From Paulownia fortunei (lineage: Eukaryota > Streptophyta > Magnoliopsida > Lamiales > Paulowniaceae): a stretch of 64,000 nt of DNA. A program made the translations under genes and the position numbers. Numbering within the stretch: position 1 is the first letter of the stretch; the number at the start of each line of letters is the position of its first letter. The stretch spans positions 4,402,001-4,466,000 of the forward strand of contig CM033124.1 of the NCBI GenBank assembly GCA_019321725.1, given 5' to 3'. Below are positions 23,441 to 34,703 of this stretch, in pieces. The notes beneath the pieces are model-generated. The model was not told the DNA's origin. It made no database searches and worked only from the letters and a program-made list of their open reading frames with translations.

Positions 23441-24900
23441 ATAAACTAGGTAATTAATTCATAAAAGGTAAATTAATAAAATCAATTAATTCTTGTACAA
23501 CATAACAAGTTGTCAATCAATGCCAACTAATTAAATCATAATTAATTATGATTTCATCATAATCATAATTATGATTCTATCAAGAGTAGTATCTAGCATG
23601 CTAATTACTGGGCATTTTTATACTTTTGCAATAGACGATCTTATTTGAAAATACTTATTTATCTTTAATTGCACTTAAGCAATTAGATAAAGTCCCTAGT
23701 TCATATATAGCTATGAAGATGGTTGCGTATATGATGTTAATCATGGAATATACCTCTATAATTCTAGTCTTAAATTAGTTTTGAGACAAGGATTTATAGA
23801 AATGGGATATCGACAAGCCCTTTAGACTCACGCACACAATGCATGCTCGAAAGGAGAATGTCTCATTTTATAGGCATTGGTGTAGTGATGCTAGTGCACA
23901 TGTACGGATGCTCGTTAGGGAACGAGTATATTGAATAAGCCCATGAAAAATTCTCAATTGGAAATATTGTTTGTCAAATGAGATTTTCTAGTTACTTTGG
24001 TGCATGAATTAGTCACGCGCTTTGGTGTATTTCTGATTGCATGACAATCATAAGGGGTTTACATTGGGTGTATGTTCTTCGTATATGGAGGTTAATAAGT
24101 CCGTCACCTAATAGTCACACACAAATCAGGATAATCCTATCTTCTATCTAGAATATAAACCAAGGAATTGAATTAAGTTAATTAATGGAGATTAATTAAC
24201 TTGATCTATTAATTTAAGAAGTTAAATTAATTTATCTTATTAAATAATAGGATTATGTAATTGGGTCTAATAAAGATTGGGGACTCTTTGAGAGTAAATT
24301 AATTAATTGATTGATTGAATAATTTAATTAATAATTTTAAATTAATTTGATTAATTAAATAACAAAATAACATGAATTGGGCATAATTTAAATATGTTGC
24401 CATGAAAAACTAATTAATTAATTAATTAATTAAAGTTGGAATTGAATCAATTGATGGAGATTAATTAAGGTTCAAGCCTAAATTTAATAGGCTCATAGGA
24501 GAAACCCAACAAAAGTCTTTAATTGGAGAATTAAAGACTTCTTGTCTTTGATGAAAACAAATTAAGAATTAGAAAAGAGATCAAAAACTCCTTTTTTGAT
24601 AGAAATTGATAAGATAAGAACAAAAGAGGTAGGGATAAGCTTGGAAAGGGATCAAAACCTACTTGGATTAAAATTGAATTATCTCGTATAAAAATATACA
24701 AGGAGGGGATGAATTCGTGTGGCTCTCCAAGGAAAAATTTCATCATTCTTCTCTCTCTTTCTCTCTTGGTCTTTATTCACACGAAATAATTTATTCCATA
24801 AAAAAAGGTTCCACCCTTTTTGATACCAACTTAATTCTTCTAATAACTAATTGATTTAAAAATCAATATTGCACTAAAAAATTATAGAATAAAATATAGG
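23441..24900 (+). mobile_element. LTR-like dispersed repeat, copy 1
   Basis: About 1 kb of this region aligns with the reverse complement of 44.88-45.79 kb, including GAGAATGTCTCATTT, a TATCGA..AGACTCACGCA-like block and a TTAATTAA-rich segment. A TATAAAA box at about 24687, followed by a polypyrimidine leader and an ACC-rich end, is what one expects of an LTR in plus orientation. No coding sequence is attached, so the superfamily is uncertain (copia-like by style). Confidence 0.5.
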
Positions 24901-25171
24901 ATTAATATCCCTCAAGGTGTTTAGTATTGATGAGTCCACCCCCCATAGGAAAACAAGTAGAAAAACCACAAGAAGACTCGTAAGGACGCTCGGGCGAGCC
25001 AAGAGATTGATGTGGGCTCTACCCAAAAGGCCAAGCGAGCTACAAGCTCGACTTGTAGCCATATCAGCATCACCCCATGAGGCCCCACCTATACGGCCTA
25101 AGTCAGGCTCGACCTGCCTCGCTCAATAAGGGACAGGTCGAGCCAATGGCATGAACTGGAGCCGCGGAGGT
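24901..25171. other. GC-richer fragment of the outer element
   Basis: It is less AT-rich than its surroundings, with repeated CTCG and GGTCGAG words that also appear just right of the Athila LTR at about 32855-32875. This is probably sequence of the host retrotransposon split by the Athila insertion. No domain recognised. Confidence 0.35.
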
Positions 25172-27395
25172 GAGCCATTCGAACTTTGCAATGCACTGGC
25201 CATATTTCAAAGATGTATGGTGAGCATTTTCTTTGAGTACATTGAGAACATCATAGTGGTATTCATAGATGATTTCAGTGTTATGGTGATTCATTTGATA
25301 AATGCCTAGATAATCTTATACTTGTTCTTCAAAGATGCATTGAAAATAATCTTGTGCTCAATTGGGAGAATTGTTATTTTATGGTTGATCAAGGGATAGT
25401 GTTGGGGCATGTAATCTCTACTAGAGGGATTGAGGTTGATAAATCTAAAATTAATCTTATGCATTCCTTACCCCCATCTACAAGTGTTAGGGAGATTTGC
25501 TATTTTCTTGGACATGTAGGTTTTTATTGCACCTTTACTAAAAATTTCTCCAAAATAGCATTTCCTTTGTGTAGATTGCTTCAAAAAGATATAACTTTTG
25601 AGTTTGATGACAATTGCATGATAGCTTTTAGCAAGCTCAAAGACCTTCTCACCTCAACACCTATCATCCAACCACCAAATTGGGAACTTCTTTTTTAACT
25701 TATCTACGATGCAAGTAACTACACAGTTGGTGCTGTATTGGGATAGTGAGTAGGGCGAACACCTCATGCCATTTACTATGCATCGCACACTTTAAATGAT
25801 GCCTAACCCAACTATTCTACCACTAAAAATGAACTTTTGGCGGTTATTTTTGCTTTAGAAAATTTTTATTCATATTTGATTGGTGCAAAAGTAATTATTT
25901 ATTCAAATCATGCAACCCTTTGGTACTTGCTCATCAAGAAGGATGCCAAGCCATGACTCATTCGATGGATCCTTCTTATGCAAGAGTTTGATTTGGAAAT
26001 CAAGGACAAAAAGGGGTCCAAGAACTTGGTTGCGGACCATCTTAGTAGGTTGGTACGCGAGGAAGATACATTGCCATTCAACGAAGATTTCTCGAATGAG
26101 CAACTTCTAGCAATGAGCGTGGCAGCCCTTTGGTATGTTGACATTGTTAATTTCTTAGTCATTAGGAGGTTGCTAGATTAATTGACTAAGAGACAAAAAA
26201 TAGAAGATCAAGAATGATGCTAAATACTATATTTGGGATGATCCATACCTTTGGAAGCATTATTTCGATCAAGTGATAAGAAGGTGTATGCATGAAAGTG
26301 ATTTTATTTCCATTCTAAAAATTTTTCATTCCCTTACATGTTGTGGACATTTTGGACCAAAACGGACTGCCCTTAAAGTGCTTAAAAGTGGTTTATATTG
26401 GCCCTCATTATTTAAGGATGCCTATCGCCATTGCAAGTCTTGCGATCGGTGTCAAATGATAGGTAACTTGGTACCTAGGAATCAAATGCCACGAACTCCT
26501 ATACTTATTGTTGAATTTTTTTATGTTGGGGCATTGATTTCATGGGCCTCTTTTCCCCTTTTTTGGTAATCTTTACATTATACTTGTTGTCGATTATGTC
26601 TCAAAGTGGGTGGAAGCCAAAGCTACTCGGACTAATGATTCAAAAATTATATTACATTTTGTCAAGTCCCACATTTTTGCAAGGTTTGGCACGCCCCGAG
26701 CCATGATTAGCGATAGAGGTACCCATTTTTGCAATAGGTCAGTGGAAGCTTTTTTCAAGAAGTATAATATCACACATCAAGTTTTCACATCATACCATCC
26801 ACAAACAAGTGGGCAAGCGGAGGTGTCCAATAGGGAGATCAAGTCTATCATTTAGAAAAATATTAAAGTGAATATAAAAGATTGGAGCATTCGCCTTGAT
26901 GATGCCTTATGGGCATATCGAACAACTTACAAAACTCCCATTGGCATGTCCCTCTATCGGTTAGTTTATGGGAAGCCTTGTCACCTCCTGGTGGAGTTAG
27001 AGCATAAATCATGGTGGGCAGTGAAACAATGCAACATGGAGATGGATGCAGTAGGGGAACAAAGGAGGTTACAACTTTAAGAGATTGAGGAGATTCGTAA
27101 TGATGCTTATAAAAATTTTCAAATCTACAAAGAGAAGACTAAGGCATTTCATGATAGGATGATTTCTAGAAAAGACATTGTCATTAGTAAAAAAATTCTT
27201 CTATTTCATTCACGTCTTAAGTTATTTATGGGTAAATTGCGCTCTCATTGGGTTGGTTCTTTTATTATTTCTAATGTCTTTCCTCATGGTGTAGTTGAAA
27301 TACGAAGTTTGAAGACAAATAAGATATTCAAAGTAAATGGTCATATGTTGAAACCTTACTACGAGGATCATCAATCAGAGAATGTAGATGAGTAA
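25172..27395 (+). pseudogene. Ty3/gypsy pol relic, Athila type (RT, RNase H, integrase)
   Basis: The remains of the polyprotein that copies and integrates the element are in domain order. Reverse transcriptase starts mid-domain at PFELCNALAIFQRCM (25175), has the catalytic FIDD at 25262-25273 and continues with GHVISTRGIEVDKSKI. RNase H follows (YDASNYTVGAVLG near 25705, then [19 protein letters not shown] near 26000). Integrase has the zinc motif ending CKSCDRCQMIG (26430-26465) and a core with VVDYVSKWVEA, MISDRGTHF and SGQAEVSNREIK. The downstream [20 protein letters not shown] and [16 protein letters not shown] are characteristic of the Athila/Tat branch. At least six in-frame stops and several frameshifts kill it. 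The 5' half of RT, protease, gag and the 5' LTR are absent. Confidence 0.9.
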
Positions 27396-28821
27396 ACATA
27401 TGTTGATGAGTAAAAAAAAGAGAGACATATGTTGATGAGTAAAAAAAAAAGAGAGAAGTTGTTGGGCTGAGGATGTTAAAGCAAGCGCTTATTAAGAGGC
27501 AACACAATAGATGGAAAAAAGGCATTGAGAGCTTACAATAACATATTTGATCTCTCTAACTCTCACTCTTTTTTTCTTTCTATCTATTTTATTTTATATA
27601 TAGTTTTTTTATTTTGCTTTGTTTGTGTATACCAATCCAACCCTATTGCATTTAATTTTTTATTTTAGTAGCTTAGGCTTACATTGATGAAAATGTAAGA
27701 ATTAAGTGTGGGGGGAAGGATGTAGACTTATATATATATTTTGAGTTTTATTTTACTTATATTTTTCCTTATTTTGTTTATGTCTAGGTTTTAAATTTTT
27801 TAGTTATAGGTGTTCTTCTAACTTCTATGATGAGAATTGAGCATGAATAACATGGTTGTTTGACGATATGTTTTGTTTTAGACCTTGATGTTATTCTTTG
27901 GTTGATTTATTTTTCATAACGATCATACTCAACTCTTTTTGTACAAATAGCTATGTTCTTTGGTATGGAAACAATCATATCAAAATAGGTAGTTCTTAAA
28001 CTCTCACTTTAATTATCACTTGGGTTTCGACATGTGGGAGTTGAATATTAGAACTCTTTCGGAGGTCTATCGAGGCGAACAATTGATTGTGCATCATTTG
28101 AAAAATGATTAAGGCATTAGGATTTCTAGTACCATGGCCAAATCTTGTTTCACATATGATGTTCCAAGAGAACATCCTCCATAGTAAGCCACTTTGAACA
28201 TTTTTTATTGAACAAGCTATTTTTGCGATAACCATATCTTCTTACCTAACCTAAATACACTATTATCCTACCCTTATTCTAAAACAAATTGAGACTTGAG
28301 AGACATTTTGATGACAAGGTGAGCTTGAAAAATAAATTTGGATTGACATAGAAGATAAGTGTGAGAGAGCTCAAAGAAATAAAGAAAAAAAGGGAAAAAT
28401 ATTGAAAAAAAACATATTTATATTAAAAAAAGAAGAGAAAAAAGGAAGAAAGTTGCATAATATTAAAAAATATAAATTATTGTGAGTTGCAACAAAAAAT
28501 GAGATGTTGCAAAGTTGATGAAAATGATGAAGAAGGGTCTAACACAATAATATTATGCCCCAATATTAAAACTTGTGGATTATAAGAATCATTTTTCTTG
28601 TTGAGATTTATATCTCTCATTCCATGAAATTTTTAGAATCTTTGTTGCATCCTATCTTTTTTTTTCTTGTGCCACACACTACCCCCCATTGGCCCCATTA
28701 TAATCGTTGTTAAAGACCTTTTGATTTCATATGGAGCCTTCAGTAGTGAAGATGTGTGCTAAAGGAAGAGCTTATGATGTTCAACTCTTTCATTAGAAAT
28801 CGGGTGATGGCCTTTGTGAGG
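27396..28821 (+). mobile_element. Post-pol noncoding region of the Athila element (left part)
   Basis: This is a long region between integrase and the 3' LTR with no recognised ORF; Athila elements have such a region, sometimes with an env-like frame that I do not see here. A direct duplication of the CATATGTTGATGAGTAAAAA segment occurs at 27398-27460. A purine tract, GTGTGGGGGGAAGGA, at 27706-27720 resembles a polypurine tract. The region is interrupted at 28822 by the inverted solo LTR and resumes at 30438. Confidence 0.65.
28817..28821. repeat. Target-site duplication of the solo LTR (left; right copy 30433-30437)
   Basis: TGAGG occurs immediately on both sides of the inverted LTR. Removing the LTR and one copy restores continuous Athila 3' sequence (TTTGTGAGG joined to TTATATGAG). 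Confidence 0.8.
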
Positions 28822-30432
28822 TCCTACAACTTTAAGGTTGCAAACCCAAGTACAGGTTGGAGTAAGTAATAAATTTCTCTTGAGTCCGAGGTCGATCCAC
28901 AGGAAAGTTGTTTGACAAATTCAAATTTATATTTCTAAAAAGATGGAGTTTATGTGAATAAAAATATATGAACAATTAATGTATGATGTAACTAAAAAAA
29001 AACTGAAGTAATAAAAGTACTGAGAATTAGGGATCCACTCTTGAGTTTTGGATAGAGAAATGATTATTTATTCTTTTTACCTCTATTAATTACCACAATT
29101 GAAATCCATACATAATGAAGGTTCCAATAGAAATATATTATCAAGTAACTCATGCAATGTGGTAATCATGATATTGTCTTACTATTGCAAATTATCTTTT
29201 AATGCCAACACTTATTTATGGGATCAAACATTTATGTACACCTTCGTCAACAATAAATTAAGGTTTCACATTAGCAGTAAGTAGGGTAAAACCGTACAAT
29301 AAGCTAAATGAAACCAAGTATTTGTTGTGCCATTAGAGATACATAAATCAAGAATCACCACAAAACAAGTAGAGTTTAAATCAAAAATAAAAATAATAAT
29401 ACAATATACTTAAACAATTTCTACCCTTATAACCACTTCTCTTCCTCCATCAAGAGATTCACCATTTTTTCTCAACAAAATAAAATTTAGAAAGACATAA
29501 TAAAGGTAGCAAAGACTAAAAATATAAGAGAAACTAGAAAATGCATTTCTATTACTACTAGAAAACTTACAATACTAGAAAATATACAAACTATATAACT
29601 TAGCCTAAAAAAACCCTCTACCCCCCTCCTCTTATAAACTTAATACATGGCATATTTATAGTACTTGGAGTAAGCTAGACGCCAAACAAATAATAGAGGG
29701 GTTAATCAAGTGATATGCTAGTTGCCAAGATTTGGTAAGTTGTTACACAAATTTCTCACTCATTGAATTAAATTGCATTTTTTGGTCAGATACAGCCAGA
29801 TTTTGAAGATACATGAAGAATAAAAATTGTAGATCTTTCGGCGCTGATATATTTGCATATATCTTGTTTTAACTTTGGTGGTCGGATAAATGAGATATGG
29901 TCAAATTACCGATTTATTTCCAAGAGCTGCCCTTTAACAGCAGCAGCAATTTACAACCTATATTTTTACCATTTAGACATATTTTCACACCATCTTGTCT
30001 TCATAAAACTTGTTTATTTACCTCTTGGGTATAACATATCCGAATTTCAGCTCAAAATAAATTTCGGCTCAAGATATATAACCCAATTGGTAAAATAAGT
30101 TAATACTGGACTAAACTCTGATTCGAATTTTGGTGATCCATTTTGTGCAATTACTTGGATGAATTTTTTGCTATCATCAAAACTGAATTGGATTGAGCTT
30201 CCAATATAAAAGTTGTACCTCTATCTCTTTCTTTCAAATGAAATAAGCTTCAAGTCCATAGGGCTTTTGATCATGAAGTTATGCTCAAATTACAAAAATT
30301 ACACAAGTCTATAAACATGCTTTCATTTATTCCCTAACACAAAATATTAATAAAATAATAATATTAATAAGAATAAAACAAGAAAAGTATAAATGATTTG
30401 ATACAAAAATATATCAAAATATGCACTTATCA
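28822..30432 (-). mobile_element. Nested solo LTR, inverted, Athila-type
   Basis: Read on the minus strand it begins TGATAAGTGCATATTTT at 30432, as does the Athila 3' LTR at 30844, and the two share internal blocks (CTTGTTTTATTCTT versus CTTGTTTTGTTCTT, and TATTGGAA near the LTR middle). A TATAAATA box lies at 29653-29660. Near its end a GTGGATCGACCTC block parallels GTGGGATCGACTC of the other LTR. It is flanked by identical TGAGG at 28817-28821 and 30433-30437. Its terminal CA has become GA. No internal coding region remains, which is what LTR-LTR recombination leaves. Confidence 0.8.
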
Positions 30433-30843
30433 TGAGGTTATATGAGCATTCACTTATTTGAATCATATGTGGTTTCCTTACTATTGACAATAGCTATTCA
30501 CACACACACACACACACACACACTTGAGTATGATTGTTGTGGAAATATTTACTTTTGAATAACTAAGGGTTAGATTCAATACTTGTTTAATTTCATTATC
30601 ATATTACTTTGTTGCTCCATGAGAATTAATCATTGGAAGTTAGAGGTCATAGGTGTTTGTGGGTATCACCACTAGAAGCTCTCACAATACAACTCGTCCT
30701 CTATGGTCCACTTATGGGTTTAAAAGCTTGTTGCATGTGCAAAATGCAATTATAATTTTCTACGAAAGTGTATTAGTTTAGTTTGTGTTTTTGTCTTGTT
30801 TAAGTTTGCTTGAGGACAAACAAAGGTTAAGAGTGGGGGAATT
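30433..30843 (+). mobile_element. Post-pol region of the Athila element (right part) with polypurine tract
   Basis: This is the continuation of the 3' noncoding region. It has a CA microsatellite at 30499-30523 and ends in GCTTGAGGACAAACAAAGG followed by GAGTGGGGGA at 30831-30840. The latter is the polypurine tract that primes plus-strand synthesis and lies three bases from the LTR start. This arrangement is typical of Athila/Tat elements. Confidence 0.8.
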
Positions 30844-32754
30844 TGATAAGTGCATATTTTTACATATTTTGTATCAATTTCTCTATATCTTTCTTGTTTT
30901 GTTCTTGTTAATAATATAAGAGTTTGGGAATCAAAAGATCGAAAATGAGCCAAAATAAAATTGAAACAAGCATTATTGGGCCAAATCGACAAGATTCCAC
31001 TATGGCAGTTTTTGTATTTTGGGCATATATTTCTGATCCAAAGCCATATAAACCTGATTCTTAGCTTATTGGAAATATAAGATATGTATCTACAATTTTT
31101 ATGTTGGAAACCTTTTCCAGTTCAATTTATTTCAAAGAGAAAAAATTGGTTAAAGAGTCAAACATACATTGAAACTTCCAAATATAACAGTCTTCGTATT
31201 TTTGGCATAAACTCTTTCACCAAAAATATGATATTGATCTGGCTCAAGTGGCTACAGAAAGCTACCAAATAGGGATATAATTGTTATGAAGACACCAACA
31301 ACCAATTCAGCCTACAGAACTGAAGGAACAAAAACAACAGCAATGGCGTCTAGGTATTAAACAACACAAAGAGCACAGTGCCTAGCATCAAAACAGGGCG
31401 CCTAGGCGCCGAAAACAGAGAAAATGGTGCCTAAGCGCCATAATAGGGCGCCTAGGCGCCATCCATATGATAAAATTGATGATTTTGCTTGGAGTGGTGA
31501 CAAGTGGCGATCATTTACACCTTTTAGCACATGTTTATGATATGTATATATTAGATACATATATCACATCACATACATTACTCACTTTACAAAAAATACA
31601 CAACACACCTTACACACTTTACACCAAATCACATCACCATCTCACACTTTATAAAAAGACACTATACTCTCAACACACACATAAAATTTTCAGATTCACT
31701 CACTCTCCTAGAAATCACATACATCTTTGGAAAGCATCTTGGGGGTTTTGGAGCATCAAGGAAGACAAAGTGAAAGAGGTTTGGAGGATGAGACATCCAT
31801 AATCTACCATCAACCTCAACTATTTTTTTCAATCAATAAGTTTCTTTGACTCCCAATGTTTTTAATTTTATTTTCTTATCATGTTAGGCTAAACTTCATT
31901 CTTGATTGAGGGTGAATTCAAAACCTTATATATGGGTTATTGTAATTAAATATTTGATATTATTGACCAACTTTTCAATTGAAGTTGTTTATGCTTTTCT
32001 ATGTTTAATATCTTATGTGTATTTTTTTATTTTGTTTAGGTGCACAACCAAATTGGGTTTAAGAACTCTCTACAACTAGATTAACAATTTTAGATCTATA
32101 ATTGTCTTAAATTTCTAATCATGTGTGGTAAATTGTGATTAATGATTATGAGATATTTTTGTTAATTGCAATAAAAAATATAACTTAAGTTAAATGACCC
32201 AACCTTGTGTGGTTATTGCTTAGATCAATTTATCTTTTTTATGATAATGCAGCCATTAAATCAAATCTAGAGAGCTTATTCTAGGTTGTTTGGTGGGTAG
32301 GGAATTAGGTGGAGAGCTTGTTCTACCTAACAAATAACTAAGAAAATATTGGGTAGTAGAGCTTGTTATTACCTATGGTTGATAATTTAAATGGTAAGTT
32401 ATTAGTAATATTGATATGAAATTGCAACCCATTGTTTAGTGGCAGTGAATGAAATCTCAACCTACTTTAATCACTTGTTGCTTATTGATTTAATTTTCAT
32501 CATTTTGAATTTTAATTAGTTTTAATTTTTGCGACTTAGTTACTCAAATCAATCCCCCCAACCGATTGTTATTTATTTCTAGAGTTTGCTTATTAAAGTC
32601 TCAGTTTTATGTTAGTAATTTTGAAATTAAAATTCTTAGTTAGTTGAGTTAATAGTAAATCAATTAGTTTTGATCCTCGTGGGATCGACTCTTACTCGCT
32701 CTATACTCATTAAAAATTATTGAAGAGTAAGGTTTAAATTTGATAGGTCTACGA
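30844..32754 (+). mobile_element. 3' LTR of the Athila element
   Basis: It starts TGATAAGTGCATATTTTT right after the polypurine tract. A TATAAAA box at 31650-31656 marks the promoter. Near the end, CCTCGTGGGATCGACTCTTA is the block commonly seen close to the 3' terminus of Athila LTRs. The exact end is uncertain, estimated at 32754 by comparison with the inverted solo LTR. The 111-codon frame inside it shows no known domain and is treated as chance. Confidence 0.75.
31397..31460. repeat. Cluster of 14-bp palindromes in the LTR
   Basis: The perfect palindrome GGCGCCTAGGCGCC occurs at 31397-31410 and 31447-31460, with a decayed copy GGTGCCTAAGCGCC at 31426-31439 and a partial GTGCCTAG near 31379. 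All lie upstream of the LTR TATA box. They could be binding or cruciform sites; no function is known to me. Confidence 0.85.
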
Positions 32755-33391
32755 TAACCGACCAGGAGGCATGCCCTTGTAGGCTGTCGCTACTGCATCC
32801 CATACCTAAAGAACAAGTCAAGTAAAAGGCTCTACCTGTTTCCCCTTAAGGCCAGGTCGAGCAGGTCGATTCAAGTATTGTTGCATGTGATGGTACCCTC
32901 CTCCACCAGAAAGGCTTATGGGATGAGCTTATTGTTCATCTTTCGCACAACCTAGGGGTTTCCCTAGGTTCATGTCATCATTGGTGGCTTCGTCGCAAGA
33001 TGGGATTATGATGCCACGATGTGGCGTGCTACTGCCCTCATCTTTATTCTCAACTAAAGTTTGGACTTCTTCCCCAAAACTTCGACTATCACTAACCCTC
33101 CTAACTACATTAGCAACTCTCCTAACGTGTTCAACATAGTGCTCTAAACATAAAAACAAAAAACAAAAACACTAGTAATAAGGGAGAGGAATTTGAGGGA
33201 TGGAGAGAAATTAAGAGAAGAGAATATAAAGAAGAGATGCTATAACGAAGAGTTGCTCTGAAAGTCCTAACTACCTCAAAGACCTCTACATCCTATCTAT
33301 ATATAGTTTCCAAGATCGGTTAGGCTAGTATAATGATGGCTTATTATCAACCAATCCCTACCGCGAGGCTCGCTTGAGATTGGAGGGTTTA
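32755..33391. mobile_element. 3' internal part of the outer gypsy element
   Basis: GC-richer sequence lies between the Athila LTR and the next LTR start. It ends GAGATTGGAGGGTTTA just before TGATAGGTCATGATCC, a polypurine-like end that parallels GAATGGGAGACTTA before the LTR at 49926. It carries the antisense frame below and, on the minus strand, a CTATATATAG box near 33298-33307. Confidence 0.45.
32929..33159 (-). pseudogene. Antisense ORF in the 3' region of the outer element, 76 residues
   Basis: This minus-strand frame includes LEHYVEHVRRVANVVRRVSD and an acidic, Ser-rich middle. Its orientation is opposite to the element that appears to contain it. A TATA-like box lies about 145 bp upstream on the same strand. 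Tat-lineage retrotransposons are known to carry antisense ORFs in their 3' region, so this may be one; alternatively it is the start of a gag on an unrelated minus-strand element. I do not recognise a domain. Confidence 0.3.
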
Positions 33392-33700
33392 TGATAGGTC
33401 ATGATCCAATAAAAATTCAAAGAATAAGTCCATGCGAACGAAGGAGGATGACCCCAACTTATGGGATTGCAAAACCCCAGCGGTCTATACACCACTTCAC
33501 ACAGGATTACAACACTCTATCAAAAAATAATAAATATCCCCAATCCCCATTATTTTGAGGTACGTCATTTATATTAGATATTTATAACTTTCATTTATCG
33601 ACTTATTATTACTTTTTCTGGTTCTTACTTGAATTTGTATTATAGAAAGGAGTCCACTCAATATTTGATAGCGTAGTTGAGTCGTAAGGATCCAAATTAC
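33392..33700 (+). mobile_element. Gypsy LTR fragment, candidate 3' LTR of the outer element
   Basis: It starts TGATAGGTCATGATCCAATA after a polypurine-like tract and aligns with 22385-22510 in the same orientation. The end is not defined. Confidence 0.45.
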
Positions 33701-34621
33701 TTCCACCAATACGTCACTCTATTTTCTTTCAAATAATTATATTTCAAATACTTTTATTTGAAAGTAATTGATTATTATATGTTAGCCTTGGTTATTATAT
33801 GTTAGGCTAGATATGAAACGATCTAAAAGATCCAAGGTTGCAAGTCTATAAGTTAAAGTTAAAATTTGGTGTTTGTACAGTTCCAAAAGTTGAAAGCTTA
33901 AAATGGATGAGTCCCTTTGGTTTTATTTTTAAATTCATTTTCATTTATTCGTTGTATCTAGAATTAAAAATATTTTTATTATATTTTAGTATAAAATAAA
34001 AAAAATATTTAATTAGTTATATTTTTATAATAATTTATTAGTTGAAAATGAAAATTTATTTCTTTTATAATATTTTACATGAAAAATATAAAATATTAGT
34101 AAGTTTGAAAATTAAATTTGATAGATGCATAAAAAAACATAAAATATTAACATGTTTGAAAATGAATTTTGAAAGTAAAATTAAGTTACATGTATGATGA
34201 AAATAAATATATTTTAAAATTTTAAATAATTAAAAATAAAAATAAGCGAGCACTTAAAATTTTGAATTAGGATAAAGAATTTGAGTAAGGTGGATCCTAT
34301 TTTAATGATTATCTTTAAACCCAACAAAATAATATATATATATATATATATATATTCCTTTTCAAGTAACCTATAATTATCTTTTTGACCATGGTTGGAG
34401 GGCATAGTCCACACACATTAGACCTCAAGATGATTTTGACAACGTTTTCAGGCAGACATATGTCGCCTAGTCAAACCACACTTGACTAAGGTCTTTACCT
34501 TAACAGCATCATTTTTAATTTAATAACTAGCACTCTTGGAATAAACTTGTGATCATCCATTGGTGGCTGCAGATTTTATAATCTATCCATACTCCATATT
34601 TTAGTGACAAATTATCTAATT

Positions 34622-34703
34622 AAAATTACAAAGCATTTGTAGAAATGACTTAAAAGAAATGCAAAATTACAAAGCATTTGTATAAATGACTTAAAAGAAA
34701 TGC
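34622..34703. repeat. Two-copy tandem repeat, 41-bp unit
   Basis: The unit AAAATTACAAAGCATTTGTA, continuing to AAAGAAATGC, is repeated at 34622 and 34663 with a single difference. Confidence 0.9.

Noticed and set aside
31467..31802. 111-codon frame inside the Athila 3' LTR, Thr/His/Tyr-rich
   Set aside because: It overlaps the LTR promoter and leader; composition reflects CACA/ACAT-rich leader sequence.
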